Below are positions 1 through 9,413 of a DNA stretch of 64,000 nucleotides, in pieces. Below the pieces are notes generated by a model. The model saw only the letters and a list, made by a program, of their open reading frames with translations. It ran no database searches and was not told the DNA's origin. Within the stretch, counting starts at the first letter, position 1, and every line of letters begins with the position of its first letter. Position numbers and translations under genes: made by a program. Source of the stretch: Gimesia sp. GTDB lineage: Bacteria > Planctomycetota > Planctomycetia > Planctomycetales > Planctomycetaceae. The stretch is taken from contig PAJV01000071.1 in the NCBI GenBank assembly GCA_002706765.1, positions 1 through 64,000 of the forward strand. Reading direction: 5' to 3'.

Positions 1-2094
1 CAGGATATTGTGGTCACGCAGTCTCTTATCGATATATAATACTGTATTACAGGGGGCATCGAATCCTGTCAGGAGCTTGTCCACACAGATAATGATTTCT
101 GGGTACGGTTTATTATCAAAATCGTCGATGGTACGTTCGAGATACTTTTTCTCTGATCCGAATTCATCCATCATCGCTTTCCAGAACTGTTGGATTTCTG
201 GAATATCCTCTTCTTCTATTGTCTCATTGTCCTCCCGTGTATCGGGGGGTGAGATTATCACACGAGAGGAAATCTTTCGTTCAGGGTATTCTTTCCCGAT
301 CTCTTCGAACAACTGGTGATATTTCAGAGCCATCGCTTTGCTGCTGACGGCAAACTGGCCCTTGAACTTAGTTCCCTTGAAGTTTTCGCAGAAATGAGTC
401 ACCAGATCGAATGCTATTTCATACAGCCGTTCAGAGGTTTTCGTGAGTTCCTCTTCCCGGCGAAACTTCTTCTTGAGGTCAGCCTTTTGTTCATCGGATA
501 AATCCTTGGTGATTCGGTCGAACCATTTGTCGATGGCTTTCTGGTCGCCGTGCAGTTCCGACATCCGGCCTTCGTACAGAATCGGAGTGACCGCCTTGTC
601 TTCGACCGCCTGTCGCATCGGGTAGCTGTGAATGAAGCCACCGAATTTCGTGGCGGTGCTCTTTTCTTTCTTCAATAACGGAGTGCCGGTGAAACCGATG
701 TAGCAGGCGTTGGGAAAAACCTGTTTCATTTTGGCATGAGCCAATCCATACTGACTTCGGTGACTTTCATCAACCAGCACAAAGACGTTATTACCCTCGT
801 CTCGCAGTTCGTGTGAAGATGCCGCCGATTCGAACTTGTCGATGATCGTGGTAATGATGTCGGCTTTGCCCTGTGACACCAGTTCCACAAGATGCTTCCC
901 GCTGTTTGCTCGCTCGACAGATTTTCGACAGGCGAGAAATGTCTTCCAGATTTGCCGGTCAAGATCGACACGATCCGTGACAATTATAACTTTGGGATTC
1001 TTGATCGACGGTTCTAGCGACAACGCCTTGGCAAGCATCACCATCGTCAGACTCTTACCACTACCAGTCGTGTGCCAGATCACCCCTCCCGGCCTTTGTT
1101 CATCACCCTTTGTTTTAGTGACACGGCCCAGCGTCTCGCCAATCGCAAAATACTGCTGATATCGGGCGATCTTTTTTTGGCTCTTATCAAAGACAATGTA
1201 CCGTAACGTCATTTCCAGCAGTCGTTCGGGTCGGAACAGACAGTAAAGCAGCCGATCTTGGGGAGATGGAAGTCGCTCTCCTGCTGCCAGCAGCTCTTTC
1301 ATTTTGGAGGCAATCCACGGTTTGCGGCTCTCAAACAGTCGATCAAGCTGCCCCTGTGAAAGTGGAGTATTGATCAGCTTTGCCAGCTTTACATCAAGAT
1401 CGCCAGCATACTCTTCTTTCCACGTAGACCAAAACTTTTCGGGAGTTCCGGCTGTAGCATATTTGCCTGCATTCTGGCAGATCGATCCAAGTAGTTGGGA
1501 ATAGACGAACAAACCGGGAATTTCGCCCAGTCTCTGATTACGAAGATGCTGGCTGATACCGACTTCAACCGCATCATGTTCGTCTGGACGCTTACACTCG
1601 ATCACAGCCAGCGGAATCCCATTTACGAACAATACGATATCAGGACGCCGCAATTCGTGGGAAGCAGTTCGTTCGACTTCGAACTCATCAGCAATGTGGT
1701 AGACGTTGTTTTCAGGATGTTCCCAATCGATATACTGGAGAGTGTAACTCCGCTTATTCCCATCGATTGTCTGTTCTTGGGCCTTGCCCAGTGTCGGGAG
1801 ATCGAACGCCTGCTCATTGGTTTTCACCAAACCATCGAAGGGAATGTTGGTTAGGGCGTCGACAACATTCTTGAGGTTGTTTTCAGTGAAGTCGTGCGTT
1901 TGATCTTTGAAGTTGATTTGGTTCAGCTTGCGGAGTTGATCAAGAAGAATGGATTCCAACACGACTCGGCTGCGTTTGCCGCCTCGAAGATCGAGTGCCT
2001 CTGTTGGCGTGAGGTACTGGTAGCCGACCTGTTGCAAAAGTTGTAATGCAGGCAGGTGGGAAACTAGATCTTCGAGGAACTCCGAAACTGGCAT
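1..2094 (-). CDS. hsdR: Type I restriction enzyme R subunit (HsdR), 3' end outside the window
   Basis: ATP-dependent translocase and nuclease subunit of a type I restriction-modification complex. The visible 698 codons begin MPVSEFLEDL at the ATG ending at 2094 and stay open to base 1. Near residues 148-166 there is a PD-(D/E)XK nuclease signature (DIVLFVNGIPLAVIECKRP). The helicase part follows with Walker A (GGVIWHTTGSGKS), a DEAD-type box (VDESHR), motif III-like FTGTPL, and KLLTGFDAP near the edge. The start lies 3 bases after the hsdS stop, and a purine-rich AAAGG in the end of hsdS can serve as ribosome site, so hsdM, hsdS and hsdR form one operon. Typical HsdR proteins are 800-1100 residues, so the C-terminal assembly domain is missing only because the window ends. 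Confidence 0.95.
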   Translation of the reverse strand, partial: MPVSEFLEDLVSHLPALQLLQQVGYQYLTPTEALDLRGGKRSRVVLESILLDQLRKLNQINFKDQTHDFTENNLKNVVDALTNIPFDGLVKTNEQAFDLPTLGKAQEQTIDGNKRSYTLQYIDWEHPENNVYHIADEFEVERTASHELRRPDIVLFVNGIPLAVIECKRPDEHDAVEVGISQHLRNQRLGEIPGLFVYSQLLGSICQNAGKYATAGTPEKFWSTWKEEYAGDLDVKLAKLINTPLSQGQLDRLFESRKPWIASKMKELLAAGERLPSPQDRLLYCLFRPERLLEMTLRYIVFDKSQKKIARYQQYFAIGETLGRVTKTKGDEQRPGGVIWHTTGSGKSLTMVMLAKALSLEPSIKNPKVIIVTDRVDLDRQIWKTFLACRKSVERANSGKHLVELVSQGKADIITTIIDKFESAASSHELRDEGNNVFVLVDESHRSQYGLAHAKMKQVFPNACYIGFTGTPLLKKEKSTATKFGGFIHSYPMRQAVEDKAVTPILYEGRMSELHGDQKAIDKWFDRITKDLSDEQKADLKKKFRREEELTKTSERLYEIAFDLVTHFCENFKGTKFKGQFAVSSKAMALKYHQLFEEIGKEYPERKISSRVIISPPDTREDNETIEEEDIPEIQQFWKAMMDEFGSEKKYLERTIDDFDNKPYPEIIICVDKLLTGFDAPCNTVLYIDKRLRDHNIL

Positions 2095-2097
2095 GTG

Positions 2098-3348
2098 TTA
2101 GCCTTTCACCGTTTCTTGGTCTGTGTTGACCCGGACTTTGCCGGTGAGAAGCTGTTGCATGAGCCCTTTCTTCTGTTCTCTAAGGTGATCCAACTTCTTA
2201 CGAAGATGCTCTATCTCTATATTTTGTGTGTCGAGAATTGCAGCAATTCTCTGTTGCTCTTCAAAACTGGGGAGGACTATCTTCATTGAATAAAAATCGC
2301 TGTCCGTTATATTCAGTAAACCGTGAGCACGCCCTCCGACTTGTGTAACCCCACGTAACTGTTTGTCCAATAATCGAGCTTCAAAAAAGTGGCAAAGATA
2401 GTTTGAATCACATGATTCATGTGTGATCCCAAAGCATATATAAAGAGTCGAAAGAACTCCCTGTGGGTATAAGTTAAGCCGTTTGATCGCCCCAAAAGGA
2501 TATCCTTTCATGGAACTTCGATTGTAGGCAAATTCCCCTCGTTTAAGCAGGTAATAACTAGCAAGGTTAGCACCGGCAACCGATCGATTGAAGAATTCTC
2601 GCTGATCGACAAGACCGAATTCACCCGAAGCCGTCAAAACATGCTCTTCGCCAACGGTGTTCTTACGTTTAATCTTTTCAACTATCTTCCCGAACCGAAA
2701 CATTTTCCAGTCCGAAGGCATATCTCCCAAAGGTGTGCTCTGACGAGACTTCGCTTTTACAAATTCCTTAAATCGCACCTTGCCAGTGAGGAGCTGCTGC
2801 ATGAGAGCTTGTTTGCGTTTCTGCATTGCGGCGATCAACTTCTCGGTCGATTCAATCCCCCGATCCCACGTCGAAAGAATGGCGGCGATCTTCTTCTGTT
2901 CGGAAAGGTGGGGAAGAGGCAGCTTGTATTCTTCGACCTCGCACTTCTGAGCATGCACAAAGCTCGTTTTGAAACCATGCGTCTTTGACTCAATTTGAGC
3001 GGTCAGTTGTTTTAGAGCAGCAAAGAGAAAATGGCGGTCATATGAATCGTCACGGGGCACTACCTTCCAAGTGTGGTAGTTCAGTACCGCTTTCTGTCCC
3101 CACCAGAAATGAGGACCAAATGAAACGCCACGACTACCAGACCATGCAAACAACAAATCTCCGTGGTTCACCTCAATCTTTGGATTGTACTCGCCTTCAA
3201 AGTAATTGAATTCTGTATTACCGTTGAGATTTTGGATACGAATGATCGGAAGGCCCGTTCTGGACCATTCCGTAGGCTTGAATCCACGTCCGTTTACCAG
3301 CTCGACGACATCACCAAGGCGGCGGCTTGGCCATTTTTGTAGTTTCAC
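2098..3348 (-). CDS. hsdS: Type I restriction-modification specificity subunit (HsdS)
   Basis: DNA-recognition subunit that sets the target of both the methyltransferase and the R subunit. The 416-residue protein has the classical two-half layout: target-recognition domain 1 (about residues 1-150), a conserved helical spacer ending LMQQLLTGKVRF, target-recognition domain 2 (about 205-370), and a second spacer ending LMQQLLTGKVRV. Both domains carry the typical 'lp.l.EQ..IAAIL' boundary (LSEQKKIAAILSTWD and FEEQQRIAAILDTQN). The start is a GTG that overlaps the hsdM stop as GTGA, implying translational coupling. The two halves should read the two parts of a bipartite site; the site itself cannot be read from sequence. 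Confidence 0.95.
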   Translation of the reverse strand: MKLQKWPSRRLGDVVELVNGRGFKPTEWSRTGLPIIRIQNLNGNTEFNYFEGEYNPKIEVNHGDLLFAWSGSRGVSFGPHFWWGQKAVLNYHTWKVVPRDDSYDRHFLFAALKQLTAQIESKTHGFKTSFVHAQKCEVEEYKLPLPHLSEQKKIAAILSTWDRGIESTEKLIAAMQKRKQALMQQLLTGKVRFKEFVKAKSRQSTPLGDMPSDWKMFRFGKIVEKIKRKNTVGEEHVLTASGEFGLVDQREFFNRSVAGANLASYYLLKRGEFAYNRSSMKGYPFGAIKRLNLYPQGVLSTLYICFGITHESCDSNYLCHFFEARLLDKQLRGVTQVGGRAHGLLNITDSDFYSMKIVLPSFEEQQRIAAILDTQNIEIEHLRKKLDHLREQKKGLMQQLLTGKVRVNTDQETVKG

Positions 3349-4874
3349 AATCCCAACTCCCCCAGATACTCCTGCATCTGTTCTTGGACTTGGGCTAATT
3401 CGGCGTCAAGAGAATCAATTTCCTCTTGTACGACCCGAATGTCGATTTCCTCTTCTTCCTCGAATGTGTCGACGTACCGGGGAATGTTCAAATTGAAGTC
3501 GTTCTCTTTGATCTCGTCGAAGTCGGCGACATAGGCGTACTTGTCCACATTCTTCCTTGACGTGTAAGTGGCGACGATCTTCTCGATGTGTTCGTCAGCC
3601 AATCTATTCTGGGTCTTGACATCATCATATTCCCGGCTGGCATCGATGAACATGACGGTCTTGTCCGACTTCTGTTTGCGGAAGACCAGAATGGCGGCAG
3701 GAATGCCAGTACCGTAGAACAGGTTGGCAGGCAGACCAACCACTGCATCAAGTAGGTTCTCTTCGATAAGTTGCTGGCGAATCTTTCCTTCGCTCGATCC
3801 CCGGAAAAGAACACCATGAGGAACAACCACTCCAACCCGTCCGCTGGTCTCGGTAATTGTTTCGATCATGTGCGAGATGAAAGCAAAGTCACCTTTGCTT
3901 TTGGGAGGCACCCCTCGATGAAAACGGTTGTAATGATCAGCCCCCGCATCATCTTGCCCCCACTTGTCAAGTGAGAACGGTGGATTGGCGACGACCACCT
4001 CAAACTTCATGAGTTTGTCGTCTGAAAGCAACTTGGGATTGCGGATTGTGTCGCCCCATTCGATGCGAGCATTGTCCATCCCGTGCAGGAACATATTCAT
4101 TTTGGCGAGTGCCCATGTCGCCCCTATGTTCTCCTGTCCCCAAAGGGAGAAGTCTTGAGAGCCGACCTGTTGACCGCATTTGATGAGAAGTGAGCCTGAG
4201 CCACAAGCTGGATCACAAATCCGCTCTCCCGGTTGTGGATCAACTAAACGAGCGAGGAGCTGAGAAACTTCCGGTGGCGTATAAAATTCACCAGCTTTTT
4301 TCCCGGCATTAGCGGCGAAACGTCCAATCAAATATTCGTAGGCATTGCCGATGACATCCATTGTCCCGACTCGACTAGGACGTAAATCGAGCCGAGGATC
4401 ACTAAAGTCTTCCAGAACCGATTTGAGTCGATTGTTCCGCTCTCTCGTCTGACCGAGGCTGGCTTCCGAATTGAAATCGATATTACGAAAGACACCTTCA
4501 AGCTTCTCTTTGTTCGAATCTTCTATTTCATCCAAAGCGGTATTGATGATCTCACCGATGTTGGCTTCATTGCGTTGCTCATACAAAGCCGTGAACGTGC
4601 AATGAGACGGCAGCACAAATCGCTCTCGCTTGAGCCGCCGTTCGATCCGCTCCCGTGCGGCCTTGCTTTTGGGATCACCGTATTCGGCAACAAGGGCATC
4701 ATAATGGTCCTGCCATACATCGGAAATGTATTTTACGAATAGCATTACAAGGATGTAGTTTTTATATTCCGAAGGATCTACCGCTCCCCGGAAGGTATCA
4801 CACGCTTTCCAGAGAATGCCGTTTATCTCAGACTGAGAGACTGTTGCTGACTGTTTTCCGTTTCCATTCGCCAT
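3345..4874 (-). CDS. hsdM: Type I restriction-modification DNA methyltransferase (HsdM)
   Basis: N6-adenine methyltransferase subunit, 509 residues, a normal length for HsdM. The N-terminal helical domain (residues 12-140) has the family pattern ILWKACDTFRG...YILVMLFVKYISD. The S-adenosylmethionine site is DPACGSGSLLI (about residue 220) and the catalytic motif IV is NPPF in VVANPPFSLDKWG (about residue 297). GEFYTPPEVSQLLARL precedes motif I as in other members. It is the first gene of the hsdMSR operon, with its start ATG at 4874 followed by MANGNGKQ. The 170-bp gap upstream should hold the operon promoter, shared divergently with the gene at 5095. Confidence 0.96.
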   Translation of the reverse strand: MANGNGKQSATVSQSEINGILWKACDTFRGAVDPSEYKNYILVMLFVKYISDVWQDHYDALVAEYGDPKSKAARERIERRLKRERFVLPSHCTFTALYEQRNEANIGEIINTALDEIEDSNKEKLEGVFRNIDFNSEASLGQTRERNNRLKSVLEDFSDPRLDLRPSRVGTMDVIGNAYEYLIGRFAANAGKKAGEFYTPPEVSQLLARLVDPQPGERICDPACGSGSLLIKCGQQVGSQDFSLWGQENIGATWALAKMNMFLHGMDNARIEWGDTIRNPKLLSDDKLMKFEVVVANPPFSLDKWGQDDAGADHYNRFHRGVPPKSKGDFAFISHMIETITETSGRVGVVVPHGVLFRGSSEGKIRQQLIEENLLDAVVGLPANLFYGTGIPAAILVFRKQKSDKTVMFIDASREYDDVKTQNRLADEHIEKIVATYTSRKNVDKYAYVADFDEIKENDFNLNIPRYVDTFEEEEEIDIRVVQEEIDSLDAELAQVQEQMQEYLGELGL

Positions 4875-5094
4875 ATGCTGTTAATTTTCAATAAAATTGC
4901 GGAGTTTGATACAGCAATCTAACAATTGCTAGAACAAGTTGACAAGTTTACAATGTTAACTGTAAGTGTCATACTTAGCAAGTATTTGCGAATAATGGAA
5001 ATGACGGAAATACTTTTCAGGTTTCTATTTCAGGACTGCTGGAATGGCCCGCCAACTAATCACGGTCTTAAACAATCCCGAGAGAGACGCCGAG

Positions 5095-5634
5095 ATGAAC
5101 GAGCAAGAAAATATTCCCATCTCTCGCTTTCAATGGTCCGCATTAAGCTCCCTCCAAGTTGGTCGATATGCAGAGCACTTGACAACAATGCGATTACTGG
5201 AGGCTGGCTTCGAAGTATTCACATCAGAGGTTGACGACCGAGGAATAGATCATCTCGTTCGTTATGCTCCCGGCAGATGTTTAGAGATCCAAGTAAAAGC
5301 TGTTCGAAATAGAAACCTGAGCTACATTGAAAAGAAGCATTTAGGAAAATCAGAAGAAGAAGTCGAACAGCGATTAATGAGTGGGTACTGTGTAGCATTC
5401 CTGCTTTTTGAAGAGGGAGTGGAACCAAATCTGTATTTGATTCCCGGATATGACTTCCTGAGTCCTAATGATCTGCTCAGAGAATATCCTGCTGATAAAT
5501 CAGTGGGGCCGAACTTTGCAATCTCGCCAACGAAAAAAGCTCAACCCATCCTAGACCGTTATAAATTAACGAATAAACTTCTTGCGGAATTTCTGAACCG
5601 CATAAAATTGTTTGATCAGACATCAGCGAGTTAA
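5095..5634 (+). CDS. PD-(D/E)XK-like protein of unknown function
   Basis: A 179-residue protein starting MNEQENIPISRFQWSAL; an in-frame ATG at 5044 is also possible, but the conserved part begins at 5095, preceded by GAGAGAG. Residues 23-70 look like a PD-(D/E)XK nuclease-fold core: VGRYAEHLTTMRLLEAGF, then DDRGIDHLVRY (acidic residue of the core) and CLEIQVKAVR (the E-x-K-like QVK strand). Such stand-alone proteins are common beside restriction and mobile-element genes, and they may be nucleases or inactive DNA-binding relatives. It is divergent from hsdM and precedes a ParB-like/methylase gene, suggesting a role in the same defence island. The precise activity is not known. Confidence 0.7.
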   Translation: MNEQENIPISRFQWSALSSLQVGRYAEHLTTMRLLEAGFEVFTSEVDDRGIDHLVRYAPGRCLEIQVKAVRNRNLSYIEKKHLGKSEEEVEQRLMSGYCVAFLLFEEGVEPNLYLIPGYDFLSPNDLLREYPADKSVGPNFAISPTKKAQPILDRYKLTNKLLAEFLNRIKLFDQTSAS

Positions 5635-5706
5635 ACCAAAGTTGTCGCTAAACAACATCGTCTCCCATCAACACGGTCCATCCTGATCAAGTTCGGTGAG
5701 CTCCAT

Positions 5707-7011
5707 ATGGCAAAGATAAAATCCGGATCCAGAATTGTGTGCAACGGCACCCCGAAATATCAGCCAATGCCTGATCTCTCGCCAGACGAATTTGAATTAC
5801 TGAAATCTGATATCAAGGAAAATGGTCTCCAGTACCCCATCATTCAAGATGAAGATGGTGTAACACTCGATGGGCATCAACGTGAGCGGGCATTACGAGA
5901 ACTAAAGATCAAAAATTACCCGGTTCAAGTAATTGGTGGCCTGAGCGAAGAAGAGAAGTGGCAATACGCATTGAGCGTCAACGTTAAGCGTAGGCACCTC
6001 ACATCGGCTCAAAAACGTGAATTGATCAAACAAGAGCTCAAACGGTCTCCTGATATTGCCAATAACTGGTTGGCGGAAATAGTTGGTGCCGACGTAAAAA
6101 CAGTTCAAGCAGTTCGACGAAAACTGATCTCAACTTTGGAAATTCCAGAGTTGAAAAAACTAAGAGGTAAGGACGGTAAACATCGCAGTGCCAGATACAA
6201 CCAGATAATCGCCAATACCCCAAAAGAACTGGAGATTGCCCGATCAGTGATTTCGGATTTGCCGTCTGAAAATGGTAGAATCCTCGACACGATCTCAGCC
6301 CAGCGACGTGCCAGACGAAACATCAAGTCTCTGGCTCGGAACATCAATGGCGTTGTAAAGCCATCCTCCAATAAAGACATTCGACTTTTTCATTGCCGGT
6401 TTCAGGATCTTGAGAAACAGGCAAAGTTGAAGCGAAATTGCGTTTCTCTGGTGCTGACTGATTTTCCTTACAATAAAGAATTCCTTCCACAACTGTCTCT
6501 ATTGAGCAGTTTTTGCAATCGAGTTTTGAAACCCGGCGGATTGCTGGTGACATATAGTGGTCAATATCATTTGCCAGAGGTGCTGGAGCGTCTGGGAGAA
6601 CATCTTATATACCGATGGCAGATGGCGTCGATCTGGAGTGGCGATTCTAACATGATCCATCCGCTCCAGATTGCATCCCAATGGAAACCAATACTGATTT
6701 TCTCGAAAGGTAAATGGACGAAAAAGAAACGTTGGTCGGATGTTTCGCTCGTTCAGGGAAAAGACAAATCGTTGCATGATTGGCAACAACATGAAGCTGA
6801 GATTGAGATGTTGGTGCGATATTTCTCAGAGCCCAGAGACCTTGTATGTGACTGTATGGCTGGCAGTTTCACGACAGCGGTTGCCTGTCTTAAAAACGGC
6901 AGAAAGTTCGTGGGATGTGATGTTTCTGCTGAATGTGTTGAAATTGGTCAAGCCAGATTGATGAAAGGACTGGCAACAAAGAAGCGTACCGGCAAGAAGT
7001 GCAAACCCTGA
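5707..7011 (+). CDS. ParB-like N-terminal domain fused to a DNA methylase-like domain with altered motifs
   Basis: A 434-residue two-domain protein. Residues 20-150 are ParB/sulfiredoxin-like: DGHQRERALRELKI, then LSVNVKRRHLTSAQKRELI and a helix-turn-helix-like WLAEIVGADVKTVQAVRRKL. Residues 225-425 follow the N4/N6 DNA-methylase plan of phage and plasmid ParB-methylase proteins: motif IV region LVLTDFPYNKEFL, LKPGGLLVTYSGQYHLPEVL, WKPILIFSKGKW, and the motif I region DLVCDCMAGSFTTAVACLKNGRKFVGCDVS. The normal DPPY is DFPY here, and the normal DPF.GSGTT is DCMAGSFTT, so activity is doubtful. It could be an orphan methylase, a regulator or a degraded phage gene. Confidence 0.8.
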   Translation: MAKIKSGSRIVCNGTPKYQPMPDLSPDEFELLKSDIKENGLQYPIIQDEDGVTLDGHQRERALRELKIKNYPVQVIGGLSEEEKWQYALSVNVKRRHLTSAQKRELIKQELKRSPDIANNWLAEIVGADVKTVQAVRRKLISTLEIPELKKLRGKDGKHRSARYNQIIANTPKELEIARSVISDLPSENGRILDTISAQRRARRNIKSLARNINGVVKPSSNKDIRLFHCRFQDLEKQAKLKRNCVSLVLTDFPYNKEFLPQLSLLSSFCNRVLKPGGLLVTYSGQYHLPEVLERLGEHLIYRWQMASIWSGDSNMIHPLQIASQWKPILIFSKGKWTKKKRWSDVSLVQGKDKSLHDWQQHEAEIEMLVRYFSEPRDLVCDCMAGSFTTAVACLKNGRKFVGCDVSAECVEIGQARLMKGLATKKRTGKKCKP

Positions 7012-7183
7012 TTTGATTCTATTTCACACATTTTTTATTAGCATATTCGGCCATAAATCAATATTCCGTAGTAGTTTTAGTGACTCCCTACCAAAGATAT
7101 TTTTATCCGGTGAGTAAATTATTTATCTGAGAGAAGCAACTGTTTTATTTGAAACTAAATATTAGAACTAACGATTGAGTTCA

Positions 7184-8230
7184 TCAAAAATCTCCCAGTC
7201 TGCCATTTACCCCCTCAGCCAAAACATCTTGCAAGAAGATAAAATCTTCATTTCCAATCATCTGTTGATTTACGGATTCCACGAACATATAGGTCATTGT
7301 TTCACTCAAACTGTTTGACTCAATTACTTGAATGGATTCTGAATTCCTAAGAAGAACTTTGCCCGGTTCAATACAACGCTTTAGTTCAAAATGTTCTCCT
7401 TGCCAATGACAAGATAATCCAATCCCCTCTGACCAATCTTCGAGTATTAGATCATCCACACCATAATACAATGGTGTCAACATCATAAGTTTGGAGTTGG
7501 AATTTCCGTATTTCGGAATCTGTCGAGATAACTCCGGGACTCGTTTTTGTTCATGCAGCAAGTGAAATTGGACTGACCATGACTGGTTGGCGAAAAAATG
7601 TTCATGCAAAGATTCGAGAATTTCAGCAAGATGCTTCGAGCCATATCCTCCTTTTGCCGTATCAACGATACCTATACTTGTCGATTCTCTACCAGCAATT
7701 TTCTGAATAAGTGATTCTGATAGTCTTTTAAGTATTAAATTTTGCTGACTCTGGCTAGTAGCGTAAGTGTAATTAAAGATGACAATATGTTCTTCCGGTA
7801 TTCCTGTAACAACTTTTGTGATGATTCCCGGCTGGCGACAACCTCGCAAAGGAAAAAGAATAACATCATGTTTGCAGCGAAGTAGGCTTGGAGCTAAATC
7901 TCTTACAAGAGTCAAGGTATAATTATCCAATGCAGACCGATCACAAATCTTATGTTTCTCTGCCCCTTTATATTCTGCAAGGAAACTATGTTCATCTGAG
8001 ATTGGAACTTCATCCAGAACGATATGGTCGACTGAGAATGGCATTGGGTTGTAATACAATAAATCTGTTTTAATCGAACCTTCATCCTCATTCTCTGTAG
8101 GGTTGTTTTCATTTGAAAACAAATAGGGGGCAGAGTTGCATGTAAACATACCCGAAGGTGCAATAAAAGCATCAAAAAGTGAATTGGTCATTTCATTGTT
8201 ATTATTGGAATTCAAAGCGATGTCCTCCAT
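7184..8230 (-). CDS. Phosphoribosyltransferase-like protein, last gene of a three-gene cassette
   Basis: A 348-residue soluble protein I cannot assign to a named family. Residues 105-215 resemble a type I phosphoribosyltransferase fold: VILFPLRGCRQPGIITKVVTG as an N-terminal strand-turn, and IGIVDTAKGGYGSKHLAEIL where the PRPP-binding loop (usually VDD..TGGT) would be. This match is by pattern only, and the usual paired acidic residues are partly replaced (VDTAKGG). Its ATG overlaps the end of the upstream RlmJ-like gene by 19 bases, so the two are probably translated together. A downstream effector or nucleotide-modifying role in a defence cassette is inference. Confidence 0.6.
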   Translation of the reverse strand: MEDIALNSNNNNEMTNSLFDAFIAPSGMFTCNSAPYLFSNENNPTENEDEGSIKTDLLYYNPMPFSVDHIVLDEVPISDEHSFLAEYKGAEKHKICDRSALDNYTLTLVRDLAPSLLRCKHDVILFPLRGCRQPGIITKVVTGIPEEHIVIFNYTYATSQSQQNLILKRLSESLIQKIAGRESTSIGIVDTAKGGYGSKHLAEILESLHEHFFANQSWSVQFHLLHEQKRVPELSRQIPKYGNSNSKLMMLTPLYYGVDDLILEDWSEGIGLSCHWQGEHFELKRCIEPGKVLLRNSESIQVIESNSLSETMTYMFVESVNQQMIGNEDFIFLQDVLAEGVNGRLGDF

Positions 8231-9057
8231 GATATAAATCGCTCACTAAGTGCCTCTTGACTTTTCCATAGTGAAATGCCCCTTACATAGACTAGCGAAA
8301 TCATGTTGCCATCTGCTTCTATACGTCCATGAAGAGCGAACCCTGAGTTATTTAATCTCTGTGTGATTACCTGTTCAACAACACGATGTGGATTATTATT
8401 GTTCGCACTGTATGAAGAGATTTGAAGAATAATTGGTTTCTCGATCTCTGCAAACGCAGTTGAGATCACATCGAGGTCTTCGGGGTACATAACCGCTCGA
8501 TCCTGACGATTGCAAGCGTCAGGTCCATGATGTTCAAATCGCATAGGATCAAATTCAGCGAATATGAGATCTGAATCGAAGTTCAGGAGTAAATCATTTC
8601 TTATACCAAGCCTCCAATCGTCTTCGTGAAGGTGAGATTTATTCAAACGACTTATTGTTTCAGGTAACTCAAGCCATGCTCCTATTTCTGTTGCAATGTA
8701 TTCGTTAGTTTCACATAACAACATAGAAAGTCTGTAGGGCCATACCTGTGATGTAAAATTAGCTGAGGATGGATAAGGGATACCATTTTTAGAGGAGAGT
8801 TGCTGCCAAGCATATTCGAAGAGGGATCTTGGGTGTTGAACCATTTCCATTCTGACTGAATCGAATGGACGGCGGGATCGTGTTCGGGAAGATCGTTCTT
8901 GCGTATAATCCACAGGTTGAGGTACTGTCCACGGTGCCATGCTGTGTGAGGATACGAATAGCAGGTGCTGTTGTGATGTTCTTGATAAATCCCCAAGAAT
9001 TTCACAAAGCACCCAGTGCTGCATTAGGTTTCCAAGATTTCCTATACATAATCCCAT
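8212..9057 (-). CDS. RlmJ-like methyltransferase-fold protein with altered catalytic motif
   Basis: A 281-residue protein whose layout recalls RlmJ, the 23S rRNA A2030 N6-methyltransferase. It shows GNLGNLMQHWVLCEIL near the start (RlmJ: GN.ADVLKH), IPYPSSANFTSQVWPYRLSM near residue 98 (RlmJ: YPGSP.IA...LR..D), an LCETN strand, and LIFAEFDPMRFEHHG near residue 165 where RlmJ has the catalytic DPPY. Here the motif is DPMRF, so standard adenine methylation may be lost or changed. It starts 4 bases after the 87-residue gene and overlaps the PRTase-like gene, so the three are one operon. It is clearly not the housekeeping RlmJ given its divergence and island setting. Confidence 0.6.
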   Translation of the reverse strand: MGLCIGNLGNLMQHWVLCEILGDLSRTSQQHLLFVSSHSMAPWTVPQPVDYTQERSSRTRSRRPFDSVRMEMVQHPRSLFEYAWQQLSSKNGIPYPSSANFTSQVWPYRLSMLLCETNEYIATEIGAWLELPETISRLNKSHLHEDDWRLGIRNDLLLNFDSDLIFAEFDPMRFEHHGPDACNRQDRAVMYPEDLDVISTAFAEIEKPIILQISSYSANNNNPHRVVEQVITQRLNNSGFALHGRIEADGNMISLVYVRGISLWKSQEALSERFISWRTSL

Positions 9058-9061
9058 ATAA

Positions 9062-9325
9062 TTATTGTGCCTTTAGCTCGTCGGCTTTCTCAAGCAACTC
9101 TGGATGTTTTTCTAGTAGTGATTGAAGCTGAGTGGTATCGAGTTCATGAATCGAATGATTTATTGTAATAGCTGGTCCACTTTCGTATTCAGTTGACTCG
9201 ACTACAAAGAACACTTTTTTATTAGAATCAAAATACAATGTTCGGTCTATTTCTTCTTTCATTCTTCGATCTCTGAAATACATGCTGACATTTTTGTGAT
9301 GAGATTCGGGCTTGAAGATTGGCAC
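9062..9325 (-). CDS. Small protein, first gene of the RlmJ-like/PRTase-like cassette
   Basis: An 87-residue protein of unknown family with a GTG start (reads MPIFKPESHH) preceded by AAAGGA at a good distance. The first half is predicted beta-rich (LYFDSNKKVFFVVEST, then SGPAITINHSIHELD). The last 25 residues form a charged amphipathic helix (LQSLLEKHPELLEKADELK). It is followed after 4 bases by the RlmJ-like gene. Small size and first position would fit a regulator, adaptor or antitoxin-like partner, but nothing in the sequence proves this. Confidence 0.6.
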   Translation of the reverse strand: MPIFKPESHHKNVSMYFRDRRMKEEIDRTLYFDSNKKVFFVVESTEYESGPAITINHSIHELDTTQLQSLLEKHPELLEKADELKAQ

Positions 9326-9413
9326 AATATATCCTTTCTTGTGGTAATAATAGATGCATCATGTCGCAACATAATAAAATTGATATGTATTCGGAAATAC
9401 TGATTCTTATGAA

